The translations under genes were made by a program, and so were the position numbers. A model generated the notes under the pieces. It saw only the letters and a list, made by a program, of their open reading frames with translations. It was not told the origin of the DNA and did no database searches. A stretch of DNA of 18,165 nucleotides. It comes from CBDUQI01 sp965369325 (lineage in GTDB: Bacteria; Pseudomonadota; Gammaproteobacteria; Steroidobacterales; JBCBZW01). The stretch spans positions 1 through 18,165 of the forward strand of contig CBDUQI010000113.1 in assembly GCA_965369325.1 (NCBI GenBank), given 5' to 3'. Shown here piece after piece: positions 1 to 8,531 of the stretch; position 1 is the stretch's first letter, and the number at the start of each line of letters is the position of its first letter.

Positions 1-2
1 GT

Positions 3-2411
3 ATGTTGGAATTGAAAGCAGGCCAGGTTCTGGCCGGTCGGTTTACGCTTGAGCGCAGCCTTGGTGACAACGTTGCGAGCCCCGATCCGCAGCGCGCCCA
101 GGTATGGCTGGCGCTTGATGCCGCACCCACGCCCGAGCAGGTCGATGCGCGCGTTGCGCTGAAAATCATCCCGCTGTCGCAAACCCGTACAGCGGCCTTC
201 GTTGAACACGAATTCCTCAGCGCCCGCCGGGTGCAGCACGCGGCTATCCTGCCCACTTACGGATTGTTCGAGCACGAGCATCTCAGATTGATGGCCTCAA
301 TGTTCGCCGAGCGGGGCAGCATCGGGAGGCTGGTTGGTAGCGCACCTGATCAGTTTTTGCCGTTACTGTTGCCGGTGGTGGAGGCGTTGGGCGCGATCCA
401 CGATCGCGGCCTAGTGCACCGTGATGTCAAACCGGGCAATGTGCTGCTGGGCCAAGATCGCGCCTACCTGGCAGACTTTGGGGTTGCCTCGGCGTTGGAT
501 CCGCAGGCACCTGGGCACATTCGCTCGGGCGGATCGCCATTTAATATGAGTCCGCAACAGTATCGCCAGCAACCGCCGTCCCCGGCAGATGACGTCTACG
601 CGCTGGGCGCCACGCTCTATGAGTTAATCACTGGGCGACCGCCGTTTTATCCCGACTTCGATGCTCAGCGCCTGCTTGAGCAGCCGCCGACGGCAATTGT
701 CGCTGACGCGCAGTGCCCGGCAGACCTGACCGAGCTGGTGATGCAGATGTTGGCCAAAGCGCCCGCGCAGCGCCCGGCGAACATGCAGGCCGTGCATCAG
801 GCGTTGAGCAGCATTGCGTCGCGCTTGAGCAACACCACCATTGCACCGGCAGTGGCTGGCCTAAATGATGGTGCTGGCGCGGGGGCACAAGAGCAGCCGT
901 TTGACGTGGTCGAGGCGGTCAGTCCGCGTTTGTGGCAGGTGCATGAAAGCGCACCAACTGCCGCGACGGATCGCCAGCAAAGCGCTCGCGTGGGCGTGCG
1001 CAATGCTACTGGCGTGTCGCCGATGCTCATCGGGGGCGGGCTCGCAGCCTTGGCGGGGCTGGCGGCGTTTATGTTTATTTTCGTCCCGCGCCTAGTCACG
1101 CCGCCGCAAATCACACCGGTGGAGGCCCGCGCGCCAGTGGATGAGGCGCCGAGCGATGTCATTGGACCGTACGAGTTTGCCCGCCTGGCACGCGACCGCG
1201 ACGAGGTGCGCACGCTGGTCGAAGGGCTCCTTGTGTTGCAGACGACGCTGGAAGAGCGTCGCGCGGATATCTGGGCGCCGGAACGCTACGCCAAGCTGTT
1301 GGAGCTGGCTGAGGCGGGCGATACCCATTTTAAGGTGCAGGAATTCGAAGCCTCACTAGCCACCTATAACGAGGCCATGACGCTGGCCGAAGCACTGATA
1401 CCGTTAGCGCAAACCGCCTTCGAAGTACGGTTGAGCGAGGCATGGAAAACGTACGAAACCGGCAATGCTGAGCGCGCGATCGAGGCGTTTACCCTGGCGC
1501 TGGAGATCGATCCGGACAGCGCGCAGGCGCAAACCGGATTGCAACGCTCGCAGAACCTGGAGCAGGTGCTCGCGCTGGTGGTGCAAGCGCGCGCACTGGA
1601 GCAGGCGGGTAAGTTATCTGAGGCGAGTGATGTATACCGTCAGGCGTCCAAGCTCGATCCGGCCCGCGAGGAGCCGCCGCAAGCGCTTGCGCGCATCAAC
1701 CAGACGATTAACGCGCGTCAGTTTGACAACATCATGTCGCAGGGGTTTGCCGCGATTCAGGGCGGCAACTATGAGCAGGCGCGTGGGTTGTTTCGCCGCG
1801 CCCGTGCGCTGAACCCCGACTCACAAGCCCCGGTGGATGCGATCCTGCAGCTGGACAGTGAAATTGGCCTGCGCAACGTGCGTGCTTCGCAGTCCCAGGC
1901 CTCGACGCTGGAAGTGGCGGAGCAATGGGATAAAGCCATTATGGCCTATCAGGAAATCCTACAAGAGGATGCCTCGATGGAGTTTGCGCAGCAGGGGCTA
2001 GCGCGTGCACAGCAGATGCTGGCGGTGAATGAGGAGGTCGACCAATTGCTGGCCGATCCACTGCTTGTTTCCGGCGATGGCGGTTATCAACGAGCGGGTG
2101 AGATTCTTGCATTCGCCCAGACGGCCTCGGGCGGGCCGCAGTTTTCGGGCAAAATTGCGCAGCTACGCAACATTCGCGCAAGCGCATTGATTCCGGTGTC
2201 GATCACCTTACGTTCAGACAATCTCACCGAAGTGACGTTGTTTCGCGAAGGGCCGCTCGGGCGCTTCGAACAGCACGAACTTGAGTTGCGCCCCGGTGTC
2301 TACACAGTGGTGGGTACGCGCACCGGCTATCGCGATGTGCGGCGTAAATTTACAGTGTTGGGTGGGCAGGTATTGAGCCCGATTGAGATACGTTGCGAGG
2401 AGAGCATTTGA
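3..2411 (+). CDS. Membrane-anchored Ser/Thr protein kinase with TPR-like repeats
   Basis: An 802-residue protein, probably a Hanks-type Ser/Thr kinase. Residues about 10-270 form the kinase domain: the VALK lysine is K54, the catalytic loop HRDVKPGN has D141, K143 and N146, and the DFG motif has D158. The glycine-rich loop is degenerate: after LG (20-21) the usual GxGxxG is replaced by an insert with only G21, before the VWLALD strand. One TM helix lies near 340-364, so the kinase is cytoplasmic and the C-terminal half periplasmic. Residues about 420-690 are helical with TPR-like spacing, and 730-800 resemble a PEGA-type beta domain. The ATG at position 3 fits the family, with GQVLAGRF close to the N terminus, but upstream sequence is outside the window, so a longer start is possible. 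It is the first visible gene of the operon and overlaps the next by 4 nt. FHA domains encoded downstream are the obvious readers of its phosphorylation. Confidence 0.9.
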   Translation: MLELKAGQVLAGRFTLERSLGDNVASPDPQRAQVWLALDAAPTPEQVDARVALKIIPLSQTRTAAFVEHEFLSARRVQHAAILPTYGLFEHEHLRLMASMFAERGSIGRLVGSAPDQFLPLLLPVVEALGAIHDRGLVHRDVKPGNVLLGQDRAYLADFGVASALDPQAPGHIRSGGSPFNMSPQQYRQQPPSPADDVYALGATLYELITGRPPFYPDFDAQRLLEQPPTAIVADAQCPADLTELVMQMLAKAPAQRPANMQAVHQALSSIASRLSNTTIAPAVAGLNDGAGAGAQEQPFDVVEAVSPRLWQVHESAPTAATDRQQSARVGVRNATGVSPMLIGGGLAALAGLAAFMFIFVPRLVTPPQITPVEARAPVDEAPSDVIGPYEFARLARDRDEVRTLVEGLLVLQTTLEERRADIWAPERYAKLLELAEAGDTHFKVQEFEASLATYNEAMTLAEALIPLAQTAFEVRLSEAWKTYETGNAERAIEAFTLALEIDPDSAQAQTGLQRSQNLEQVLALVVQARALEQAGKLSEASDVYRQASKLDPAREEPPQALARINQTINARQFDNIMSQGFAAIQGGNYEQARGLFRRARALNPDSQAPVDAILQLDSEIGLRNVRASQSQASTLEVAEQWDKAIMAYQEILQEDASMEFAQQGLARAQQMLAVNEEVDQLLADPLLVSGDGGYQRAGEILAFAQTASGGPQFSGKIAQLRNIRASALIPVSITLRSDNLTEVTLFREGPLGRFEQHELELRPGVYTVVGTRTGYRDVRRKFTVLGGQVLSPIEIRCEESI

Positions 2412-4888
2412 ACACGGGCGCGCCACAGCTGCGGATTCAGGATGATACCGGCGAGCGCGTGGTGCAGGCAGCAGAGCTTCCCCTAGCGATCGGCAGCCCT
2501 GGCAGCGCCGATATTGTGCTGCCGGGGCTGAGTGCCAGTGCGGGGCAACGGCCACTAGCGATGCTGGGCTTGTCTGGTGAGCGTTTTTTTGTGCAGCCCT
2601 CACCCGCTGGCGGTGGCGACCAGGTGGCGTTCAACGGACAGGCATTGCTCGAGCCGCAATGGTTGGGCGATGGGGATCGGATCAGCGTTGGCGCGCAGGT
2701 GTTGCGTTACGCCAAGGGCGTGGGCACGGCAGCGCCAAGTCTAACGCTGATGCCCCAGCCCGGCGCTGGCAACGTGACCTTGCCGCCGGAGGAGGACGAA
2801 GTGCCCGCCGCGCTGACATCTGCAGCAGCCATTGCTGGACCTTCGGGCGAGGCTGCCTCGGATGTGATCGAAGCGACGGCATTTAGCCGTTCATCTGCTG
2901 CCGTGGCGCCTGGGCGCCGCCGGCTCGTACCGGTGCTCGGCACGGTGGTTGGTGTGCTGTTGGTAGGTGTTTTGTGGTTTTTGTTTACCGCGCGCGCAGT
3001 GGAGGTGCAGGTGAGCCCGCCGGCTGAGCAGTTAGTGGCCACCGGCGGGGCGTTCAAACTTAAGCTCGGGCAGCGCTGGCTGTTTCGTCCGGGCGAGTAC
3101 ACACTTACCGCCACCCGTGAAGGGTATCGCCCGAGCACCCGGGACATTGTTGTGACCAACGATGAGAACCAGCGCTTCGCGATGCGTCTGGCCCGGCTGC
3201 CGGGGTTGCTACGCATTGCGACGACGCCTGCGAGTGATGTGCTGGTCACCATTGACGATGAGTTACGTGGCAAGACCCCGCTGGAAGAATTAGAAGTCGC
3301 CGCCGGCCCGCATCGGGTGGAGTTGAGCCTGCCCCGCCATGTGACCTACCGGGCCACCATTGAGGTTGACGGTGGTGGCAAAGTACAGGACCTGGCCGCT
3401 GAGTTGCTGGCGGACTGGGCGGAGTTGAGTTTTACCTCTACGCCATCGGGCGCCACCGTGATGCTGGGTGACAAAGCACTGGGCATAACGCCGCTGACTG
3501 CGCAGATAGACAGCGGGCGGCAAACGCTGGCGTTGCGGCTGCCGGGCCATAAACAGACTGAGGTAGAGGTGACCGTGCTGCCGGGGCAGGCGCAAACGGT
3601 GCCGGACGTGGTGCTGCGCAAGGCCGACGGACTGGTATCGCTCGCATCCAAGCCTGCCGGAGCCACTGTAACGGTGAACGGAAAGTTCCGCGGCCAGACA
3701 CCGGTGCAACTGGAGCTCACACCCGGCAAAACCTATAAAGTGGGTTTCTCTAAGGCCGGCTATGTGAAAGTTAATCGCTCCGTGTCGGTAGTGTCTGGGC
3801 AGGACAAGAACCTTAGCGTGTCGCTACAGGCGAACGTCGGTAAGATACGCATGAGCATCACACCGGCGAGCGCGCAGGTTTACCTTAACGGTAAGTTGCA
3901 CGGTAGTGGCGATCAGGACTTTGATTTACCGGCCGTGCCGCACAAACTGCAAGTGAAGGCTGCCGGCTACACCACCCGCGATATGACGATTACGCCGCGT
4001 CCTGGTTTGCCACAGAACCTGCAGGTGGCGTTGTTGACCGAGGCACAGACCAAGTCCTCAGCCGTACAGGTAAAGCCGAAGTCGCCTGCCGGCCAGACCA
4101 TGATATTCGTCGACGCGGTTGGCCAGTTTGACATGGGAGCATCGCGTCGCGAACAGGGCCGAAGGGCGAATGAATCGCAGTACAAAGTGGAATTGACCCG
4201 TGCGTTTTATGTTGCGGAGACTGAGGTGACAAATCGTCAGTATCGTCAGTTCAAACGCGCTCACGACTCTGGTGTTTTGCAACGCTATACCTTAAACGGG
4301 GACGATCAGCCGGTAGTGGGCGTGTCCTGGCAGGATGCGGCGGCCTACTGCAACTGGTTGAGCGAACGCGAGTCGCTGGCACCCGCGTACAAAGAGCGTG
4401 AGGAAAAACTGGAGCCGGTGTCACCGATGACTAATGGGTATCGTTTGCCGACCGAGGTGGAATGGGCATGGATTGCGCGTCATGCCTCGACCGATCCACG
4501 CCGGTTTATCTGGGGCGACGCCATGCCGCCGCCGCCGGGCGCGGGCAATTTTGCTGATGTGTCTGCACGTTCTATCGCCGGCGATAGAATCAGCGGTTAT
4601 GACGATGGCTTTGCCGGCAGTGCGCCCGCGCGCTCGTTTGCGCCGAATGCACTGGGGTTTTACGATCTGGGCGGCAATGTGTCTGAATGGATACATGATT
4701 TTTACTCCATTCCGGTCAGCAGCAATGTGTTGGTAGACCCCTCGGGGCCGGTGAGTGGGCATCAACATGTGGTGCGCGGTGCCAGTTACCAGCACGGTGC
4801 CCGCGCCCGGTTACGGTTAACCTATCGGGACTATTCAAGCGTGGGCCGCAAGGATCTGGGCTTTCGCGTCGCCCGCTATCTGGAGTGA
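2408..4888 (+). CDS. FHA-like / TM / PEGA-repeat / FGE-sulfatase-fold protein
   Basis: I chose the TTG start at 2408: it overlaps the kinase stop (TTGA) and has AGGAG at 2398-2402, 5 nt upstream. An in-frame TTG at 2393 is the alternative. The protein has 826 residues. Residues 1-100 resemble a FHA domain (GSPGSADIVLP, later DGDRISVG) but lack the SxxH phosphothreonine motif. A TM helix lies near 175-195. Residues about 200-550 hold five PEGA-type repeats with typical P-x-GATV..NGK..G.TP and GY motifs. Residues about 560-826 form a SUMF1/FGE-sulfatase domain with EVTNRQY, RLPTEVEWAW, GGNVSEW (755-761) and a terminal GFR. The segment that carries the catalytic cysteine pair in true formylglycine-generating enzymes reads RGASYQHGARARLRLTY, with no cysteine. 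A binding or structural role is therefore likelier than catalysis. The topology puts PEGA and FGE domains in the periplasm. Confidence 0.88.
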   Translation: MNTGAPQLRIQDDTGERVVQAAELPLAIGSPGSADIVLPGLSASAGQRPLAMLGLSGERFFVQPSPAGGGDQVAFNGQALLEPQWLGDGDRISVGAQVLRYAKGVGTAAPSLTLMPQPGAGNVTLPPEEDEVPAALTSAAAIAGPSGEAASDVIEATAFSRSSAAVAPGRRRLVPVLGTVVGVLLVGVLWFLFTARAVEVQVSPPAEQLVATGGAFKLKLGQRWLFRPGEYTLTATREGYRPSTRDIVVTNDENQRFAMRLARLPGLLRIATTPASDVLVTIDDELRGKTPLEELEVAAGPHRVELSLPRHVTYRATIEVDGGGKVQDLAAELLADWAELSFTSTPSGATVMLGDKALGITPLTAQIDSGRQTLALRLPGHKQTEVEVTVLPGQAQTVPDVVLRKADGLVSLASKPAGATVTVNGKFRGQTPVQLELTPGKTYKVGFSKAGYVKVNRSVSVVSGQDKNLSVSLQANVGKIRMSITPASAQVYLNGKLHGSGDQDFDLPAVPHKLQVKAAGYTTRDMTITPRPGLPQNLQVALLTEAQTKSSAVQVKPKSPAGQTMIFVDAVGQFDMGASRREQGRRANESQYKVELTRAFYVAETEVTNRQYRQFKRAHDSGVLQRYTLNGDDQPVVGVSWQDAAAYCNWLSERESLAPAYKEREEKLEPVSPMTNGYRLPTEVEWAWIARHASTDPRRFIWGDAMPPPPGAGNFADVSARSIAGDRISGYDDGFAGSAPARSFAPNALGFYDLGGNVSEWIHDFYSIPVSSNVLVDPSGPVSGHQHVVRGASYQHGARARLRLTYRDYSSVGRKDLGFRVARYLE

Positions 4889-4892
4889 ACCA

Positions 4893-5237
4893 ATGAGCAG
4901 ACTGATCGAACGGTACTCAACCCCTGTTCTTAGCAAAGGGGAGGTTGGGGATGTGCGACCTGGCGCCGCGGTGGCAGCTCTCACTGGTTGGCTGCTGGCG
5001 ATGTGCTTGCTGATTGCCAGTGCGCCACTGTTCGCGCAGGACACTGCGCCTGCCGAGCCCGTTGCTGAGGAGCCGCAGGCGAGCACGCCTGCCGAGCCGG
5101 TGCTAGTGCCGGCCACGACGCCGATGCCACCAAAAGACGAAGACGAGGACGAGGAGCCGCCCGAGCGGGTGGAGGACTTCGACCCGACCGAGGAAGTAAA
5201 CGCCGACCTCACGCTTGATTTTCCGGTGGACGTGTAA
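4893..5237 (+). CDS. Small acidic proline-rich exported protein, unknown function
   Basis: A 114-residue protein with no family I recognise. The N terminus has about 25 polar residues, then a hydrophobic stretch (about 27-47, TGWLLAMCLLIASAPLFA) that acts as a signal peptide or a membrane anchor. The rest is low-complexity Pro/Ala/Glu, then a highly acidic run (KDEDEDEEPPE). It ends in a more ordered-looking tail, VEDFDPTEEVNADLTLDFPVDV without further residues, which may be a short docking segment. A GGAG lies inside the end of the upstream gene, 9 nt before ATG 4893. The gene is 4 nt after the previous stop and 24 nt before the TolQ-like gene, so it belongs to the operon. I infer a linker or assembly role for the membrane complex, with no direct evidence. 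Confidence 0.75.
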   Translation: MSRLIERYSTPVLSKGEVGDVRPGAAVAALTGWLLAMCLLIASAPLFAQDTAPAEPVAEEPQASTPAEPVLVPATTPMPPKDEDEDEEPPERVEDFDPTEEVNADLTLDFPVDV

Positions 5238-5261
5238 GCCGTCCAGCGCACAGGATACGAG

Positions 5262-6059
5262 ATGAAAAAACAATATCCCGTTGAGTTTCTATTCCAGGTC
5301 TTCGCCCTGATCCTGGTTGTCATTGTCGTGCATGGCATGTATGTGTCGCTGGTGCGACCTCGCGCGGCAATCGTGCAAGCAGAGCAGCAACAGCGCATTC
5401 AGATTGATCCGGAGTACGTGCCGGAACGCTCGCTGTACATCGTGGTGCGGGATTTCGAGCAGGAGGCCTGCTTTATTCTGTTGCTCTGGGCGCTGGCGAT
5501 AATTTCTTACAAATCTTGGCTTACGTCACGTGAGCGGGGTGTGTTCGAGCGCGATCTGGTGCCCCTTACCGAGGGGGTCAGTATTCTGCCCGATGACTCG
5601 CGTGAGTACGCGCGCCCAGTACAGGCATTGCCCGATGATGAGCGCCGGCTGCTGTTGCCGCGTGCGCTGTTGTCGGCACTGCATCGTTTTCAATCCACGC
5701 GCAATGTGCAGGACGTATCCACGGCCGTGCGTAATGTGTGCGATTCGGAGGCCGAACGGTTGGACTCGGAGCTGTCCATGGTGCGGTACATCGCCTGGGC
5801 AATCCCCTCGATTGGGTTTATCGGCACCGTGCGCGGTATCGGCGCGGCCCTGGGCGAGGCGCACAAAGCGGTGGAGGGCGATATCGCCGGAGTAACGGCT
5901 AATCTGGGCGTGGCGTTCAACTCCACCTTCGTGGCGCTCGTGCTCAGTATCGTGCTGATGTTTGTGCTGCACCAACTACAGCTGTTCCAGGACAGACTAG
6001 TGCTGGACGCGCAAAACTACTGCGATGAAAAGCTGGTCTCACATCTGCAGACCAGTTGA
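5262..6059 (+). CDS. MotA/TolQ/ExbB-like proton channel protein
   Basis: A 265-residue polytopic inner-membrane protein. TM helices are predicted near residues 9-31, 65-87, 171-196 and 210-235. The last two contain the family signature: IPSIGFIGTVRGIGAALGEA, then NLGVAFNSTFVALVLSIVLM, like the paired helices that line the ion path in TolQ, ExbB and MotA. A cytoplasmic segment lies between TM2 and TM3. AGGA at 5252-5255 is 6 nt before the ATG. In known systems this subunit forms a pentamer around a dimer of single-TM ExbD/TolR/MotB proteins. No stand-alone ExbD is present here, but the two VWA proteins of the same operon start with an ExbD-like TM helix. Their pairing is my inference. Confidence 0.88.
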   Translation: MKKQYPVEFLFQVFALILVVIVVHGMYVSLVRPRAAIVQAEQQQRIQIDPEYVPERSLYIVVRDFEQEACFILLLWALAIISYKSWLTSRERGVFERDLVPLTEGVSILPDDSREYARPVQALPDDERRLLLPRALLSALHRFQSTRNVQDVSTAVRNVCDSEAERLDSELSMVRYIAWAIPSIGFIGTVRGIGAALGEAHKAVEGDIAGVTANLGVAFNSTFVALVLSIVLMFVLHQLQLFQDRLVLDAQNYCDEKLVSHLQTS

Positions 6060-6067
6060 GGTAAGCG

Positions 6068-7441
6068 ATGAGTACAGTAGTTATCGATCTAAACGACCAC
6101 GCGCTGACGGTATTCAGCGCCGACGGGCTGCGCCTGGCGGCCAGCCCTGCCTTTGCGCTGGATCACAGCGACGGTGCTATCGTGGTGGGCGAGGCGGCCC
6201 AGGCGCAATGGCGTTTGCAACCCAAGTTGATCAACAACCGGTTCTGGGATGAATTGAGTCTGGAGCCATTACCTCAGCGCGGCAATGCGATTCGCTCGCA
6301 CGCGGATTACGCGTGTGAGCACCTGAGCGCGGTGTGGCGCGCGGCCGAGGCTGATGGCGCAAGCGATGCGGTGCTGGTGGTACCCGGGTATTTCTCACGC
6401 CAGCAACTGGCGTTGCTGCTGGGCATTGCGCGCGAAGCCAGAATGCCCGTCGTTGGGCTGATCGACAAAGCGGTCGCAAGCGTGGAGGATACCTATCCCG
6501 GTCGCAGTCTGATGCATCTGGATATGCATCTGCATCGCACTGTGCTTACCCGTTTGTCGCAAGGTGCGCGCTTGTCCCGTTCCAGTGTGGAGGTTGCACC
6601 CGGCGTTGGGTTAGCTGCGCTGCATGAGGCCTGGGTAAAGGCCATCGCGCGCAAATTCGTCTCCAACACCCGGCTGGACCCGTTGCACAATGCGGCAGGC
6701 GAACAGCAAATGTTTGAACGGCTTGGCGATTGGTTGCAAGCGGCGACGGAGTCGGGCGAGGTGCAGGTGGAGCTTGAAGCGGGCGCCAAGTCGCACGGCG
6801 TCGCACTGACCCGGCAAGACTTGGTGGACGTCGCCGCCGATGCGTACGAAAAAGTGTGTGCCTTAGTGGGTGACACTGCGCGCGCGGGCGATCGCCTGAC
6901 GCTGCTGTTGTCCGACAGGATAGACGCCTTGCCTGGGCTGGCTGATGCGCTGGGCGCACTGGCCGACGTGCAATTGGTGCATTTGCCGGCAAACGCCGCT
7001 GCCCAGGGCGCCATGGCGCATGCGCAGACCTTGCTTGGCGACGGTAAAGAGGCGCGCTTTGTGACGCATGTGCCTTGGCGCGTGCGTACCGATGCAGTGC
7101 AGGCGCCCGCGCCGGGCGCCCCGGCGCGCGCAGGTGATGTGCCCTCGCATGTACTCTACAACGCGTGTGCCTACCCTATTCGCACGCAATATCTGAGTGT
7201 CGGTAGCGATGTGAGCGAGTTGCCCTACGGGCTGCACCTGACAGAGCGCCTGGGTGGTGTATCACGCAATCACTGCCAGGTATTCGCTAATGGGGCCGGG
7301 GTGACGCTAGAGGATCGCAGTACTTATGGCACGTATGTGAATGGCGTGCGTGTGCAAGGCAGTTGCATGCTGTCGGTAGGGGATCGCCTGCGTGTGGGTA
7401 CACCGGGACACGAACTACAACTGATTCGGGTCGTGGATTGA
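6068..7441 (+). CDS. Degenerate Hsp70/actin-like fold fused to a C-terminal FHA domain
   Basis: A 457-residue protein without TM segments, likely cytoplasmic. Residues 1 to about 340 look like an ASKHA (Hsp70-type) fold: the N-terminal strand VVIDLNDHALTVF takes the place of phosphate-1, and VLVVPGYFSRQQL followed by ARMPVVGLIDKAVASV matches the Hsp70 VPAYF...INEPTAA segment. The phosphate-2 DLGGGT is replaced by LDMHLHRT (about 149-156) and phosphate-1 lacks the glycine, so ATP hydrolysis is doubtful. Residues about 375-457 are a canonical FHA domain with SRNH (S399-H402) and TYGTYVNG (419-426), which should bind phosphothreonine. GAGGT at 6058-6062 precedes the ATG by 5 nt and overlaps the previous stop. 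The likely partner is a substrate of the operon's kinase, or the kinase itself. Confidence 0.8.
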   Translation: MSTVVIDLNDHALTVFSADGLRLAASPAFALDHSDGAIVVGEAAQAQWRLQPKLINNRFWDELSLEPLPQRGNAIRSHADYACEHLSAVWRAAEADGASDAVLVVPGYFSRQQLALLLGIAREARMPVVGLIDKAVASVEDTYPGRSLMHLDMHLHRTVLTRLSQGARLSRSSVEVAPGVGLAALHEAWVKAIARKFVSNTRLDPLHNAAGEQQMFERLGDWLQAATESGEVQVELEAGAKSHGVALTRQDLVDVAADAYEKVCALVGDTARAGDRLTLLLSDRIDALPGLADALGALADVQLVHLPANAAAQGAMAHAQTLLGDGKEARFVTHVPWRVRTDAVQAPAPGAPARAGDVPSHVLYNACAYPIRTQYLSVGSDVSELPYGLHLTERLGGVSRNHCQVFANGAGVTLEDRSTYGTYVNGVRVQGSCMLSVGDRLRVGTPGHELQLIRVVD

Positions 7442-7442
7442 T

Positions 7443-8531
7443 ATGGCGCGGCGTAAGTTCACGATGTACAGCATGTCCTTCCTGGACATCATGTCGTGTG
7501 GCTTTGGCGCCATTGTGCTGCTGTTTATGATTATCAACCATCAGGTGCGTGTGCGCTCTGATGCGGTGAACTCGGAGAAACTGGCGGTCGTGACGGAGTT
7601 GGAGTTGTCGCTAAGCTCAGGGCGCAAGTACTTGGTCGAAGCGCGCAATATTCTGTCCGAGCAGACCCAGGAGCTGGTAAAGACCGAGGGGCGTGCGCGC
7701 GAAGTGATCGAAACGCTCAATATCAGCGAGGAAGAGCTAGCGACCTTCGAAAATGAGACGCTCGCGCTCACAGAGCACATCAACCAACTCAAGTCTGATC
7801 TTGAAAGCACAGACGAGGAGTTACGTCGGCTCAAAGCGGTGGTGGCTGAAGATGTCGGCGGGGAGATTGAGCCGCAGTTTATCGGGCCGAACGACCGCCA
7901 ACTGGTCACCGGCCTGCGTCTCAGTGGTGATCGCCTGATGATTTTTGTTGACGCCTCGGCCAGTATGCTGGCAGCCACCATGGTAAACGTGCTGCGCCGG
8001 CGCAACATGAGCGATGCGCAGAAGAAGGTCTCCAGGAAGTGGCAGCGAGCGGTGAAGGCAACCAAGTGGATTATTGACGAGCTGCCCGACGACACACGCT
8101 TTCAGGTGGTGCTGTTTAACGCCGAGGCCCAAGTGCTGCTGCCCGAGACAGCGGGCGACTGGCTGGACCCGAGCGATAACAAAGTAGTGAACGCGTTGTT
8201 CGAGGCGCTTGACGATGCTGTGCCCGAGGGTGGCAGCAGCCTGTACAAAGCCTTCTCAGTCATGAGCCAGTTTAAGCGCAAGCCAGACAACGTGTTTTTG
8301 GTGACCGATGGCTTGCCGACCATGGGCAAGAACAAGCCCACGCGCAAGACGGTATCTTCCAGTCAGCGCGCGAATCATTTTCACGAAGCAAGGCGGTTGC
8401 TGCCCGACCGTGCGCCTGTGAGTGTGATCCTGTTCCCGATGGAAGGGGATCCGGCGGCGCCTCCGTTGTTCTGGGGGCTCACCGCGCAAACCAACGGTTC
8501 CACCTTGAGCCCCGCGAGCGACTGGCCATGA
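7443..8531 (+). CDS. Membrane-anchored coiled-coil VWA protein with ExbD-like TM helix (copy 1)
   Basis: A 362-residue protein. Residues 12-34 form an N-terminal TM helix starting SFLDIMSCGFGAIVLL, with an acidic residue (D15) at its cytoplasmic entry, like FIDVMLVLLIIF in ExbD. Residues about 45-140 are heptad-rich coiled coil. Residues about 160-355 form a VWA domain with a MIDAS DASAS motif (D170) and a later VTDG, so metal binding is plausible. The topology is cytoplasmic N terminus with the VWA domain in the periplasm. The start is 1 nt after the upstream stop and no clear Shine-Dalgarno is visible, which suggests translational coupling. The gene overlaps the next one by ATGA. It is paralogous to its downstream neighbour. 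Whether it really partners the TolQ-like protein is inference. Confidence 0.85.
   Translation: MARRKFTMYSMSFLDIMSCGFGAIVLLFMIINHQVRVRSDAVNSEKLAVVTELELSLSSGRKYLVEARNILSEQTQELVKTEGRAREVIETLNISEEELATFENETLALTEHINQLKSDLESTDEELRRLKAVVAEDVGGEIEPQFIGPNDRQLVTGLRLSGDRLMIFVDASASMLAATMVNVLRRRNMSDAQKKVSRKWQRAVKATKWIIDELPDDTRFQVVLFNAEAQVLLPETAGDWLDPSDNKVVNALFEALDDAVPEGGSSLYKAFSVMSQFKRKPDNVFLVTDGLPTMGKNKPTRKTVSSSQRANHFHEARRLLPDRAPVSVILFPMEGDPAAPPLFWGLTAQTNGSTLSPASDWP

Noticed and set aside
2707..3273. 188-codon minus-strand open frame inside the PEGA/FGE gene
   Set aside because: Ser/Pro-rich composition, no recognisable domain, fully inside a well-supported gene; a GC-rich shadow.
7541..8095. 184-codon minus-strand Ser-rich open frame in the first VWA gene
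   Set aside because: Low-complexity serine composition typical of antisense reading; the opposite strand has clear TM, coiled-coil and VWA motifs.
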